Shown piece by piece: positions 16,198 through 25,147 of a stretch of DNA of 64,000 bases. The translations under genes were made by a program, and so were the position numbers. The number at the start of each line of letters is the position of its first letter. Within the stretch, counting starts at the first letter, position 1. The stretch lies in the NCBI RefSeq assembly GCF_900168065.1, contig NZ_FUZZ01000005.1, positions 1-64,000 on the forward strand. Direction: 5' to 3'. The notes beneath the pieces were generated by a model. That model worked only from the letters and a program-made list of their open reading frames with translations, searched no databases and was not told where the DNA came from. This DNA comes from Chitinophaga ginsengisegetis (GTDB lineage: Bacteria > Bacteroidota > Bacteroidia > Chitinophagales > Chitinophagaceae).

Positions 16198-17382
16198 TCA
16201 TTTTTCTGCGGTGTATCCTTTGGCGTTAGCCACCTGTATAATAGACTGGTTAATGGCAGCGCCCAGGTCGTCAATTTTATCAGTTTTCTTTAATGCCTCA
16301 TCAATATATTTCTGCCGTTGTTTGCCCAGCACGGCGATTTCTTTTTGAATACTTTCCCTTTCCTTGCTTTTCTCTGCCACCAGGGTTGTCAGCTCTGCCT
16401 GGCTTTTTTCTTTCAGCTCTTTGGGCAGCTCACTTTTGCTGATGCTTTTTAATACGCTGGGGTCTTGTTTCACGCGGTCTACCAGATCCCAGTTGTCGTT
16501 TTTATAAACAGCTTTTGATTTGCTTACAAACCGTTCTACAGAGTTGGCGGAAGAGAGAGACCTGGCATTTTTATCCTGCGTTACCTGGTTGCTTTTTCTT
16601 AGCTCACCGGAAGCGCCATATGCGATATAGGTTTTGTTGATCCGTTCGTTGCAGGCTTCAATGTTTTTATCATAGGGAGTTTCAATAAAAACCACCTTTC
16701 TGTCGGAATCGATATTAAAATACTGGCCTTCGCCTTTGTCGGCGCCGTCTTTCCAATGGGTGGCTATTCCTTCCCGTTTATCGCCGCAGTAAATAGTATT
16801 TATGAAGATGCTTTTGCTGATGGCTTGTCCGGCGGCGGTTTTATAGCTCACCGGTCCCTGGTTGAAAGGCTCGTTGCCTGCAATATAAATGAGCTTCATA
16901 TCAGCTTCATCTTTCCCCCACTCGAGTGATTTTACGGCAGATGTGATTACCGCGCCGCAGTATTCTGATCCGCCATTGGTGTGAAGGGCGAATAGTTTTT
17001 CGGAGATAAGATCGAGATCGGTGGTGAGCGGGGTTACCTGCCGGATGTAATCATCCGAGCGGGAGAGACCGTCGTTGCCGTATTCATAGAGCGCGATTTC
17101 TATTACAGGCGTTTTTCCTTTGTATTTCAGGGTGGTGAGGGTATTGATAATATTCCAGAGTCTTGATTTGGCCTGGTCTATCAGCCCATCCATGCTGTTA
17201 GAGGTATCCAGCAGCAAGGCTACCTGTATACGGGTATTGTCGGCGGCGGAAGGAGTGGTAGCGATAACAGGTGGCGGGGCGGCTGTTATGCTTTTTGTTT
17301 CCGGGCTTATCTGACCGGTATTATATTTCCATATCAGGAAGCCCGATACCAGTATGGCGCTGGCGAATAGTGTCGTTTTCAT
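16198..17382 (-). CDS. Von Willebrand factor A domain-containing exported protein
   Basis: The 394-residue protein has a signal peptide or anchor at about 1-20 (TTLFASAILVSGFLIWKY), then a VWA domain at about 52-235 with the MIDAS metal motif DTSNS (Asp59, Ser61, Ser63) and a supporting loop NGGSEYCG, and a C-terminal charged helical part with long coiled coils at about 310-375 (SKERESIQKEIAVLGKQRQKYIDEALKK). VWA domains bind protein partners through a metal ion; the binding partner is unknown. It is transcribed away from the histidine kinase gene, and the shared 137-bp gap holds the GGTGAAAT repeat at 17447. It ends at a strong hairpin terminator. Confidence 0.8.
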   Translation of the reverse strand: MKTTLFASAILVSGFLIWKYNTGQISPETKSITAAPPPVIATTPSAADNTRIQVALLLDTSNSMDGLIDQAKSRLWNIINTLTTLKYKGKTPVIEIALYEYGNDGLSRSDDYIRQVTPLTTDLDLISEKLFALHTNGGSEYCGAVITSAVKSLEWGKDEADMKLIYIAGNEPFNQGPVSYKTAAGQAISKSIFINTIYCGDKREGIATHWKDGADKGEGQYFNIDSDRKVVFIETPYDKNIEACNERINKTYIAYGASGELRKSNQVTQDKNARSLSSANSVERFVSKSKAVYKNDNWDLVDRVKQDPSVLKSISKSELPKELKEKSQAELTTLVAEKSKERESIQKEIAVLGKQRQKYIDEALKKTDKIDDLGAAINQSIIQVANAKGYTAEK

Positions 17383-17446
17383 GATGTTTGATTTAAGATT
17401 ACCCCATGAAAATAAAGGGTCTTCTTTAGCCGGCGGGACACCACTT

Positions 17447-17475
17447 GGTGAAATGGTATATTGAATGGGTGAAAT
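17447..17475 (+). promoter_or_regulatory. Direct repeat GGTGAAAT, 21-bp period: candidate LytTR binding site
   Basis: GGTGAAAT occurs at 17447-17454 and again at 17468-17475, exactly 21 bp apart (two helical turns), 45 bp before the histidine kinase start and between it and the divergent VWA gene. LytTR-domain regulators bind short direct repeats with a centre spacing of about 21-22 bp, and the regulator of this family is encoded at 19325. Autoregulation is inferred; the repeat is seen. Confidence 0.5.
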
Positions 17476-17519
17476 ACCAGCCTGCCCGTTCTGAAAAGTC
17501 TTATTTTGCGGTAGAATCG

Positions 17520-19328
17520 ATGATCATGGTACGTTACTGTATTTGCATATTTATCTTGTTGGGGTTGTTGTCTGCAGCAACTGCGCAGGATTCTGCCGGC
17601 GGCAAGCGTGGTACCTTTCCTGTGTCTAAAGCGGCAAAAGCCCTGAGGAAATCGCTTTCCAATAATGATGATGAACTGCAGACAGCCGGTAAATACGAGG
17701 CATTGGCAAAAGAACTGACGGATAAAAGTGAATATGCCAAAGCGGAAGAATATCTTAAAAAAGCGCTGGACATCTACACAAGATTAAATCATAAAGATGC
17801 GGCAGCTGCAGGTCGCGCACTGGCAAAAGTGCAGGAAATGCAGAACAAGATTATACCGGCTATACAAAACTACCAGTCCGCCGGCGATGTGGCGATAGAT
17901 AAAAGCCTGGTGAACATCAACCTCAATGATGCCAACCGCTTGCGGAACAACAGCAACCCCCGGGCGCAAACGAACTACGCCCAATCCAATGTAGATATCA
18001 TTGAAAAGACCGGCAAGAAAGAAGAAGCCGCGGATGCCTACAAGCAACTGGGAAACAGCCTGCTGCTGGAAAACAATACCTCGGATGCCATCGCCAGTTA
18101 TAAAAAAGCAATCGAGAAAACCGACAATACACGGGAGATTGCAGACATCAGCAAGAAAATTTCTAAGGTATATGTGGAAGGAAATAATATTGATGCCGCC
18201 ATCCGCATGAATGAAGCGATCCTGGAAAAAGCAAAGCAGGAAGATAATATTGAATTGCAGATAGACCAGGTGCGGGAACTGGCGCAACTGTACACCACGA
18301 AAAACCTACCGGGAAAAACGGGGAGCCTGTTAGAGGAAGCATATGCGCTGGCATTTAAAAGCGGAAATACGTCAAAAACGAAAGACTGCCTGCTGGCGCT
18401 GACCCGCTACTACCGGGAGCAGCAAAAGGAAGCCGTTGCCATGACGCGGTATGACGATTTCCTCCATCGCCTGGATACGCTTATCCGGACCGACAGCTCC
18501 CTCGTAGATGCCAGCCTGTTCGATATTACAGAAGGAAAGATCAAAGACCTGGAAAGGGAAAAGGAATTACAGCTGGCGCTGATCAGCAATAAAAATAAGC
18601 TTAACTATTTCCTGATCGCCTCTATTTTAGCAATGGTGGTACTGCTGTTCTTTATTGTCCGTTCCCTGTACGCCATTAAAATCAAGAATAAGAAAATTGC
18701 GTTGCAGTCGTTGCGGCGGGAAATGAATCCTCACTTTATCTTCAACAGTCTGAATAGCGTAAACCAATACATTGCCGAGAACAAGGAAGTGGAAGCAAAC
18801 AAATATCTCACTTCCTATTCCGGCCTGATGCGGAATGTGATGGAACATTCCAATAAGGATTTCGTTCCTTTATCTACTGAGATTGAACAGCTGAAAAGCT
18901 ACCTGGATCTGGAGCAGCTGCGCTTCAGCGATAAATTCATCTACATACTGGATATTGATGAAGCACTGGATACCGATGCCGTCATGATTCCGAATATGCT
19001 GATCCAGCCGCACCTGGAAAATGCGGTATGGCATGGACTCCGGTATAAAGCTACGAAGGGGTTGCTCCGGGTAACATTTCAAAAACAGGCGCAGTTTATT
19101 CAGGTGGTGATAGAAGATGATGGAATAGGGCTCACGGAAAGCCGGAAGTTGAAAACCATTCACCAGAAAGCGTATCAATCGAGGGGCATTACCAACACCA
19201 CGGAACGGATCAGTTTATTGAATGATATTTACCATCTTCATATCCGGTTGCAGATGGAGGAAATAACATTGGAAGGCACCACCGGTACACGGGTAGTGCT
19301 GCAACTTCCTTTAATGGATAAAAAATGA
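17520..19328 (+). CDS. Sensor histidine kinase, LytS/YehU-type, with periplasmic TPR repeats
   Basis: From the preferred ATG at 17520 the 602-residue protein has a signal peptide (FILLGLLSAATAQ), about 320 residues of TPR-like helices (KYEALAKELTDKSEYAKAEEYLKKALDIYTRL and several more), a membrane segment at about 365-385 (FLIASILAMVVLLFFIV) and a His_kinase domain with MNPHFIFNSLNSVNQYI (phospho-acceptor His405) and a HATPase part with PHLENAVWHGL and DDGIGL. It senses with the TPR region outside and phosphorylates the LytTR regulator that overlaps its stop by ATGA. An earlier start at 17445 would overlap the candidate regulator site and is less likely. Confidence 0.9.
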   Translation: MIMVRYCICIFILLGLLSAATAQDSAGGKRGTFPVSKAAKALRKSLSNNDDELQTAGKYEALAKELTDKSEYAKAEEYLKKALDIYTRLNHKDAAAAGRALAKVQEMQNKIIPAIQNYQSAGDVAIDKSLVNINLNDANRLRNNSNPRAQTNYAQSNVDIIEKTGKKEEAADAYKQLGNSLLLENNTSDAIASYKKAIEKTDNTREIADISKKISKVYVEGNNIDAAIRMNEAILEKAKQEDNIELQIDQVRELAQLYTTKNLPGKTGSLLEEAYALAFKSGNTSKTKDCLLALTRYYREQQKEAVAMTRYDDFLHRLDTLIRTDSSLVDASLFDITEGKIKDLEREKELQLALISNKNKLNYFLIASILAMVVLLFFIVRSLYAIKIKNKKIALQSLRREMNPHFIFNSLNSVNQYIAENKEVEANKYLTSYSGLMRNVMEHSNKDFVPLSTEIEQLKSYLDLEQLRFSDKFIYILDIDEALDTDAVMIPNMLIQPHLENAVWHGLRYKATKGLLRVTFQKQAQFIQVVIEDDGIGLTESRKLKTIHQKAYQSRGITNTTERISLLNDIYHLHIRLQMEEITLEGTTGTRVVLQLPLMDKK

Positions 19329-20080
19329 TGTTAACAGAAAAAATCACTTCCGTGATTGTGGAAGACGAAGCAGCCGCCATGGCCGCCTTGCAAAACTACC
19401 TCGGGAAATTTTGTCCGCAGGTGGAAGTGGCAGGCACGGCCCAGAACAGCCGGGAAGCCATCGCGTTGTTGCATGAGCTGCGGCCGCAACTGGTATTCCT
19501 CGATGTGGAAATGCCTTTTGGCAACGCCTTTGACGTACTCGATGGCTGCCAGGATCTTCAGTTTGAAACTATTTTTGTAACGGCCTTTTCTGAATATTCC
19601 CTGAAAGCACTCAACCAGAGCGCTGCCTACTATTTACTGAAGCCGGTGAGCATAGAGGAATTGATCCTGGCAGTAAATAAAGTGCAGCAACAACTTCAAC
19701 AGAAACACTGGCTGAACAGGAACCGCATCATACTGGAAAACGTCCGGGAAAATAATCCCGGTATGCAACAGGTAATATTACCCACCCTGGATGGATTTGA
19801 TGTAGTGAAGATGAATGAAATTGTACGCCTGAAAGGGAATGGTAATTTTACAGATGTTTATTTAACCAACGGAAGTAAAAAGATGGTATGCCGTTTTCTG
19901 AAACATTTTTCGGAGATGTTACCCCATCCGTTTGTGCGGGTGCATAAATCGCATATCATCAATATCCATTATGTGCAGTCTTATCATAAAGGTGCGGGTG
20001 GATATGTAAATTTGAATGATGGTACTGCGGTGGAGGTATCGGCGGCTTATAAGGATAATTTGCTAAAGGCGTTTCAGTAG
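19325..20080 (+). CDS. LytTR-family response regulator
   Basis: The 251-residue protein has an N-terminal receiver at about 8-125 with the phospho-acceptor in LVFLDVEMP (Asp60), a switch Thr in TIFVTAF and Lys in YYLLKPV, and a C-terminal LytTR DNA-binding domain at about 150-250 (IVRLKGNGNFTDVYLTNG, FVRVHKSHIINIHYV). It overlaps the kinase gene stop by ATGA, so the two are co-translated. Its targets are probably direct repeats; one candidate lies before its own operon at 17447-17475 and also faces the VWA gene. Confidence 0.92.
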   Translation: MMLTEKITSVIVEDEAAAMAALQNYLGKFCPQVEVAGTAQNSREAIALLHELRPQLVFLDVEMPFGNAFDVLDGCQDLQFETIFVTAFSEYSLKALNQSAAYYLLKPVSIEELILAVNKVQQQLQQKHWLNRNRIILENVRENNPGMQQVILPTLDGFDVVKMNEIVRLKGNGNFTDVYLTNGSKKMVCRFLKHFSEMLPHPFVRVHKSHIINIHYVQSYHKGAGGYVNLNDGTAVEVSAAYKDNLLKAFQ

Positions 20081-20137
20081 GTATTGCGAGCTATGGACTT
20101 TTAGTAAACCTTTTGAATAAAAGAATACGAACCAGCT

Positions 20138-20539
20138 ATGAAGAGAATTCAGGAGTTTAAGCCGCTTATTAATGATGATGGCGCCATCATTTTTACTACT
20201 GTCGCCAATGATCGTATTTTTCCCGGTCTGAGCGCTTACTCCGGTTCAAAAGAAGCTGTAAAGGCATTTGCGAAAGTACTTGCGGCAGAGTTACTCCCCA
20301 GGAAGATCCGTGTTAACTCAGTTGCTCCGGGCTTCATTATGACTCCAACGATGGGAGTGGCCAACCTGACGGAAGAAGACAGGGAAACATTTATCGCGCA
20401 AGGGAATGAAATAACACCATTGAAACGCCACGGCACCGTTGAAGAGGTAGCTGCTGCAGCGCTGTACCTGGCCGCTGAGGCCACCTTTACCACCGCAATT
20501 GAACTGCCGGTGGATGGTGGATTTGCTCAGGGTATCTGA
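20138..20539 (+). pseudogene. SDR-family oxidoreductase, C-terminal half only
   Basis: These 133 codons correspond to the second half of a classical short-chain dehydrogenase/reductase: the YxxxK pair (Tyr34, Lys38 in YSGSK), RVNSVAPGFIMTP and the ending LPVDGGFAQGI are normal. The N-terminal Rossmann half with the TGxxxGxG cofactor loop and the NAG motif is missing, and the usual catalytic Ser position reads FTTV. The 57 bp between the LytTR stop and this start hold no trace of the lost half. It is most likely a decayed gene left by deletion; a short expressed product cannot bind the nucleotide normally. Confidence 0.75.
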
Positions 20540-20575
20540 GAATAACACAGAAATGGCAACACAATTGTAAGCTGG

Positions 20576-20602
20576 AAAACTAACCTGTGAAGGTTAGTTT
20601 TT
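20576..20602. terminator. Bidirectional terminator between SDR remnant and lacI-type gene
   Basis: The arms AAAACTAACC (20576-20585) and GGTTAGTTTT (20592-20601) enclose a six-base loop. The A and T tracts at the outer ends serve as T-runs on both strands. It ends the leftward regulator gene (stop at 20608) and the rightward remnant. Confidence 0.8.
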
Positions 20603-20607
20603 CAATT

Positions 20608-21621
20608 TTAACTGGAGTTCCGCACAATCAGCTCTGTTTTCAACACCCGGATAATACTTTTCCATTCTGATACATCGCGGCTGATCTGGTCTATGAGCAG
20701 CTGTGCGGCCGTGCCGCCGATTTCTTTTACCGGTTGTGATACCGTGGTTAATGAAGGATGAATAAGTCCCGATGCAAAGTCGTTGCTGAAGCCCACCACC
20801 GCAATATCTTCCGGTACCTGCAAGCCTCTTTTCTTCACCACCTGTATAATCTCAATGGCAGTAGGGTCGTTAATGGCAAAGATGGCATCCGGTGGATGGG
20901 GGAGGTTTAAAAGATGGTTTACATAGATATGCACCTTGTCGAGGTTCAGATCATACGGGATTACCAGGTCTTCATCCAGTTCAATATTGTTCTTTCTTAA
21001 AGCGGCCTTATAGCCGTTCAGTCTTTTCTCACTTATTTTGAGCGAAGGCGGGCCGGATAAATGTGCGATCCTTTTCCTGCCTCTTTCAATCAAATGATTT
21101 ACTGCGCGGAATGCGCCATCATAATCGTCAACAATTACTTTGGGTACATCCATTTCATCACATACCCGGTTAAAAAATACGATGGGAATACCCTTTCGCT
21201 GGAATATCTTTAAATGATCGAAGTTCTTTGTTTCTTTGGTGATAGACACCAATACACCATCTACCTGGTTTGCCAGCATCACTTTAGTGTTGGCTACTTC
21301 CGTTTCATATGTTTCATTGGATTGGCAGATGACCGTGTTATAGCCGGCTTTGCTGGCTACTTCCTGCGCGCCGATGGTGATATTTGGGAAATAGGAACTG
21401 GTAAATTCCGGGACGATGATGCCTATGGTATTTGTTTTCCTGGTAACCAGGCTGATCGCCAGCATATTGCGCTGGTAGTCGAGTTTTTCCGCCAGATCTA
21501 ATACGGCCTGCCTTGTTACTGCGTTCACACTGGGGTGACCGGTTAAAGCCCGTGATACGGTTGACTTAGAAAGATTAAGCTCTTTCGCAATGTCAACGAT
21601 GGTGATCTGGTGTCGCTTCAT
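20608..21621 (-). CDS. LacI-family transcriptional regulator of the adjacent glycan locus
   Basis: The 337-residue regulator has an N-terminal HTH at residues 7-27 (TIVDIAKELNLSKSTVSRAL), a hinge helix to about 60, and a periplasmic-binding-protein-like ligand domain (TNTIGIIVPEFTSSYFPNITIGAQEVA; FFNRVCDEMDVPKVIVDDYDGAFRAVNHLIERGRKRIAHLSGP; DIAVVGFSNDFASGLIHPSLTTVSQP). It is divergent from the SusC gene, and the gap holds two palindromic 14-mers starting 39 bp from its start codon. The same pair lies before the GH97 gene at 36820. It probably controls both transcripts and itself, with a sugar from the locus as inducer. The ligand is unknown. Confidence 0.93.
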   Translation of the reverse strand: MKRHQITIVDIAKELNLSKSTVSRALTGHPSVNAVTRQAVLDLAEKLDYQRNMLAISLVTRKTNTIGIIVPEFTSSYFPNITIGAQEVASKAGYNTVICQSNETYETEVANTKVMLANQVDGVLVSITKETKNFDHLKIFQRKGIPIVFFNRVCDEMDVPKVIVDDYDGAFRAVNHLIERGRKRIAHLSGPPSLKISEKRLNGYKAALRKNNIELDEDLVIPYDLNLDKVHIYVNHLLNLPHPPDAIFAINDPTAIEIIQVVKKRGLQVPEDIAVVGFSNDFASGLIHPSLTTVSQPVKEIGGTAAQLLIDQISRDVSEWKSIIRVLKTELIVRNSS

Positions 21622-21660
21622 GGGTTATTTTTATGTAAAGAAACACAATTATATCAAAAA

Positions 21661-21693
21661 TGGGAACATTCCCAATTTATGGGAATGTTCCCA
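21661..21693. promoter_or_regulatory. LacI-type operator pair, copy 1
   Basis: TGGGAACATTCCCA (21661-21674) and TGGGAATGTTCCCA (21680-21693) are reverse complements of one another, each nearly palindromic, and start 19 bp apart. They lie between the divergent regulator and SusC genes. The arrangement is repeated almost exactly at 36820-36852, which supports a specific operator for the regulator at 20608. Confidence 0.85.
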
Positions 21694-21959
21694 TTGTCAA
21701 AATCATCATTTTTTTTACCATCGGGTAACAGTTAGTTATAATCTTTGGACACATAAATTCTCACGATATGAAAGAACTGTTGCTCTCAACCTCTTTTGCG
21801 CCAGCCATGCCTGTACCTGTCACTTTACGCCAATCATCCACGTTTCACATATTGCACCATTACATGGAGTAGGTACCTCCACCGGCGATTTGCCCGGAAT
21901 AGAATAAAAATATGTGAATGAATCATACAGACTAAAATTCTAAAAACACGTTTGGGGGT
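21694..21959 (+). other. SusC leader region with possible small upstream frame
   Basis: This 266-base stretch before the SusC start holds TATAATCTTTG at 21737-21747, which resembles the Bacteroidota -7 element (TAnnTTTG) with one extra base and is a weak promoter candidate. A 34-codon frame from ATG 21768 to the stop at 21872 begins MKELLLSTSFAPAMPVPVT and could be a leader peptide or a gene scrap. No hairpin terminator or riboswitch fold is apparent. Confidence 0.35.
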
Positions 21960-24900
21960 ATGCACAAAAATGTTTTCTTATCAGCAGGGTATCTGTTGCT
22001 CCTGCTCTTTATCATCTTCCCTGCTACGGATGTAGCAGCACAGCAGCCTGCCACGGGGCCTGCCAACAAAATATCAATTACCGGCAAAGTAACGGAAGCC
22101 GCAGGCACCGCCCTGGTAGGGGTAACGGTCCGCGTGAAAAACGACAAAACATCCGCCATCACCAATGAAGACGGCATCTATCACATCGCCACCAGTAACG
22201 CACCCGGCACAACGCTCGTATTCAGCTATATTGGATTTCTGAACAGGGAAGTAAAACTTACTGCCGGAAGAAGTGTGTACAACATTGTACTGGAGCCATC
22301 CATAAAGGGGCTGAACGATGTGGTGGTAATCGGTTATGGAACTGTAAAAAGAAAAGATGTTACCGGATCAGTAGGCGAATTTAAAATTGCCGACCTGGCA
22401 AAAGCACCGGTACCTTCCTTTGAAGAAGCCCTGGGAGGCCGCGTTGCGGGCGTACAGGTATCTGCCAGCGATGGCCAGCCCGGATCCGCATTGAACATCG
22501 TGATCCGCGGTAATAACTCCGTAACACAGGAAAACTCCCCGCTGTATGTGGTAGACGGATTCCCGATGGAAAACCCGTCCAACAACATCTTCAACCCGGA
22601 AGAAATAGCCTCCATCGAAGTACTGAAAGACGCTTCGGCCACTGCTATTTACGGCGCCAGGGGCGCCAACGGCGTTATCCTTATCACTACCAAAAAAGGT
22701 AAAACCGGCGCGCCAACAGTTACCTATCAAACCTGGATGGGCTTCCAGGAAAATATCAAAAAGCAGAAGATGATGAGCCCTTACGAGTTCGTGAAATACC
22801 AGCTGGAACAGAACTCGGCTTTTTATACGCCTATCTACCTCGGTGAAGATAAAACACTCGACGACTATAAGAATGTAAAGGGAATCGACTGGCAGGATCA
22901 AATCTTCCGAAAAGCATTTATGCAAAACCACAGCCTCTCCCTGAGAGGTGGTAATGATAAAACAACCTATTCCCTTTCCGGCTCACTGCTGGACCAGAAT
23001 GGTATCATCATTAACAGCGGCTTTAAACGCTACCAGGGAAGGGCAGTGGTGGATCAGCGGCTGAATGATAAAGTAAAAGCCGGTATCAACGTAAACTATA
23101 CGGCTACCAAAACTTATGGCGCCGTAGCGTCGCCAACACCCAACGGCCCAACCTCCAGCCTGATGTACAGCGTTTGGGGCTACCGCCCGGTAACAGGCGA
23201 CTCTTCCAGCGATGCCTCCCTCGTTAATGAACCATTTGATCCGGATGTGGACCCGCTGAATGAATACCGCATGAACCCGATCATCTCTACAAAAAATGAA
23301 TATAACCCGTTGTTCAATAATACCCTTATTGCCAACGCATATGTGGAATACAACCCGGCAAAATACTTTACGTTAAGAGTAGCAGGTGGTATTACCAAAG
23401 AAGCGCAACGGAAAGAAATATTCAATAATTCCAATACCCGCCTCGGAAATCCAAAGAGCAGTATACTCGGCATCAATGGCTCCGTAAGCAACCTGGAAAG
23501 AACCAACTGGCTCAATGAAAACACCCTCACTTACGCCAGGGTGATCAACAAAGATCATAACCTGAATGTATTGGGTGGTTTCACAATGCAGAAGTCGGCT
23601 TACTATAGCTATGGCTTCTCCGCCAGCCAGCTGCCCAATGAATCGCTGGGGATGAGTGGCCTGGATGAAGGGATCATCAATACCGCACCTACGGCAAAAT
23701 CATCCAATGCGCTGATGTCTTTTCTCGGTCGCGTTAACTACGGCTATAAATCACGCTACCTGCTTACGTTGTCGTTCCGTGCCGATGGTTCTTCCAAATT
23801 CCCCGACAACAACCGTTGGGCTTATTTCCCTTCCGGTGCGGTGGCCTGGAGGATCATCGAAGAATCTTTCATGAAAAATTTATCTTTCCTGTCAGATGCT
23901 AAAATACGCGCAGGATACGGCACCACCGGGAACAACCGCGTAGGGGATTTTGCTTATCTCACTTCGCTGCAGCTGTTCCCTTACTCCGGCTACAGCTTTG
24001 GCAACTCGCCCGTGCAGGGCATTATTCCCAGCAACCTGGGATTCCCCAAGCTGAAATGGGAAACCACCGCGCAAACAGATATCGGGATAGACCTGGGTTT
24101 CCTGAAGAACAGGATCATGTTTACCGCTGATTATTATAAGAAGAATACAAAAGACCTGTTGCTAAACGCAACACTGGCGCCGTCTTCAGGTTACCTGAGC
24201 GGTATCCGGAATATCGGTAAAGTGTCTAACGAAGGACTGGAGTTTTCTGTGAACACCATGAACGTTCAACATAAAAAGTTCACCTGGTCTACCAGCTTCA
24301 ACATTTCCTTCAACCGCAACAAAGTAATACAGCTGAACGAAGGCGAACCCAGTTACGCCTCCCGCATCACCTGGGGTAACTTTAATAACGCTTATCCATA
24401 TATTGCTATACCGGGTCATCCGATTGCCTCGTTTTATGGATTTATATTCGACGGCGTTTACCAGTACAGCGACTTTGACCAGTCGAACGGAACGTATGTG
24501 CTGAAAGATAAGGTGCCTAACAACGGTAATCCAAGAAGCAGCATCCAACCGGGATACATTAAGTTTAAAGATATCAACGGCGACGGACAGGTGGATAACA
24601 GCGATCTTACCATCATCGGTAATCCTAACCCGATACACACCGGCGGGATCTCCAATAATTTCACGTACAAAAACTTCGACCTGAACGTATTCTTCCAGTG
24701 GAGCTATGGCAACGATATCCTGAATGCCAACCGCATAGAATTTGAAAACGGTGATGTAACCAGGTCTTTCCTGAATATGTTTGCCAGCTACGCAGATCGC
24801 TGGACACCCGAAAATCAAACCAATAAATTATATAAAGTAGGCGGACAGGGACCACTGGTATATTCTTCCCGCACTATTGAAGACGGCTCTTACCTGCGTC

Positions 24901-25127
24901 TTAAAACCGTGGCACTGGGCTATAATTTACCTGCGGCGTTGCTGAAACAGGCTAAAATAAAAGGGCTGCGGGTGTATACGTCCGCACAAAATCTCATTAC
25001 CTGGACCAATTACTCAGGACTCGATCCTGAAGTTTCTGTAAGGCAATCGGCTTTAACACCGGGCTTCGACTGGTCCGCGTATCCGAAGGCAAGAACCATC
25101 ACCTTCGGACTGGATGTGACCTTTTAA
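21960..25127 (+). CDS. SusC/RagA-type TonB-dependent receptor of the LacI-controlled locus
   Basis: The 1055-residue outer-membrane receptor has a signal peptide to about residue 29 (FIIFPATDVAAQQ), a carboxypeptidase-regulatory-like domain at about 40-115 (ISITGKVTEAAGTALVGVTVRVKN), a TonB-box-like NDVVVIGYGTVKRKDVTGSV near 118-138, the plug (SFEEALGGRVAGVQV; ATAIYGARGANGVILITTKKGK) and a barrel ending in TFGLDVTF. It has no STN domain, unlike the receptor at 4185, so it does not signal through a FecR; control comes from LacI instead. It starts a run of same-strand genes and is followed 20 bp later by its SusD partner. Confidence 0.95.
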   Translation: MHKNVFLSAGYLLLLLFIIFPATDVAAQQPATGPANKISITGKVTEAAGTALVGVTVRVKNDKTSAITNEDGIYHIATSNAPGTTLVFSYIGFLNREVKLTAGRSVYNIVLEPSIKGLNDVVVIGYGTVKRKDVTGSVGEFKIADLAKAPVPSFEEALGGRVAGVQVSASDGQPGSALNIVIRGNNSVTQENSPLYVVDGFPMENPSNNIFNPEEIASIEVLKDASATAIYGARGANGVILITTKKGKTGAPTVTYQTWMGFQENIKKQKMMSPYEFVKYQLEQNSAFYTPIYLGEDKTLDDYKNVKGIDWQDQIFRKAFMQNHSLSLRGGNDKTTYSLSGSLLDQNGIIINSGFKRYQGRAVVDQRLNDKVKAGINVNYTATKTYGAVASPTPNGPTSSLMYSVWGYRPVTGDSSSDASLVNEPFDPDVDPLNEYRMNPIISTKNEYNPLFNNTLIANAYVEYNPAKYFTLRVAGGITKEAQRKEIFNNSNTRLGNPKSSILGINGSVSNLERTNWLNENTLTYARVINKDHNLNVLGGFTMQKSAYYSYGFSASQLPNESLGMSGLDEGIINTAPTAKSSNALMSFLGRVNYGYKSRYLLTLSFRADGSSKFPDNNRWAYFPSGAVAWRIIEESFMKNLSFLSDAKIRAGYGTTGNNRVGDFAYLTSLQLFPYSGYSFGNSPVQGIIPSNLGFPKLKWETTAQTDIGIDLGFLKNRIMFTADYYKKNTKDLLLNATLAPSSGYLSGIRNIGKVSNEGLEFSVNTMNVQHKKFTWSTSFNISFNRNKVIQLNEGEPSYASRITWGNFNNAYPYIAIPGHPIASFYGFIFDGVYQYSDFDQSNGTYVLKDKVPNNGNPRSSIQPGYIKFKDINGDGQVDNSDLTIIGNPNPIHTGGISNNFTYKNFDLNVFFQWSYGNDILNANRIEFENGDVTRSFLNMFASYADRWTPENQTNKLYKVGGQGPLVYSSRTIEDGSYLRLKTVALGYNLPAALLKQAKIKGLRVYTSAQNLITWTNYSGLDPEVSVRQSALTPGFDWSAYPKARTITFGLDVTF

Positions 25128-25147
25128 CGAACTAAAAAGCTGCGATT

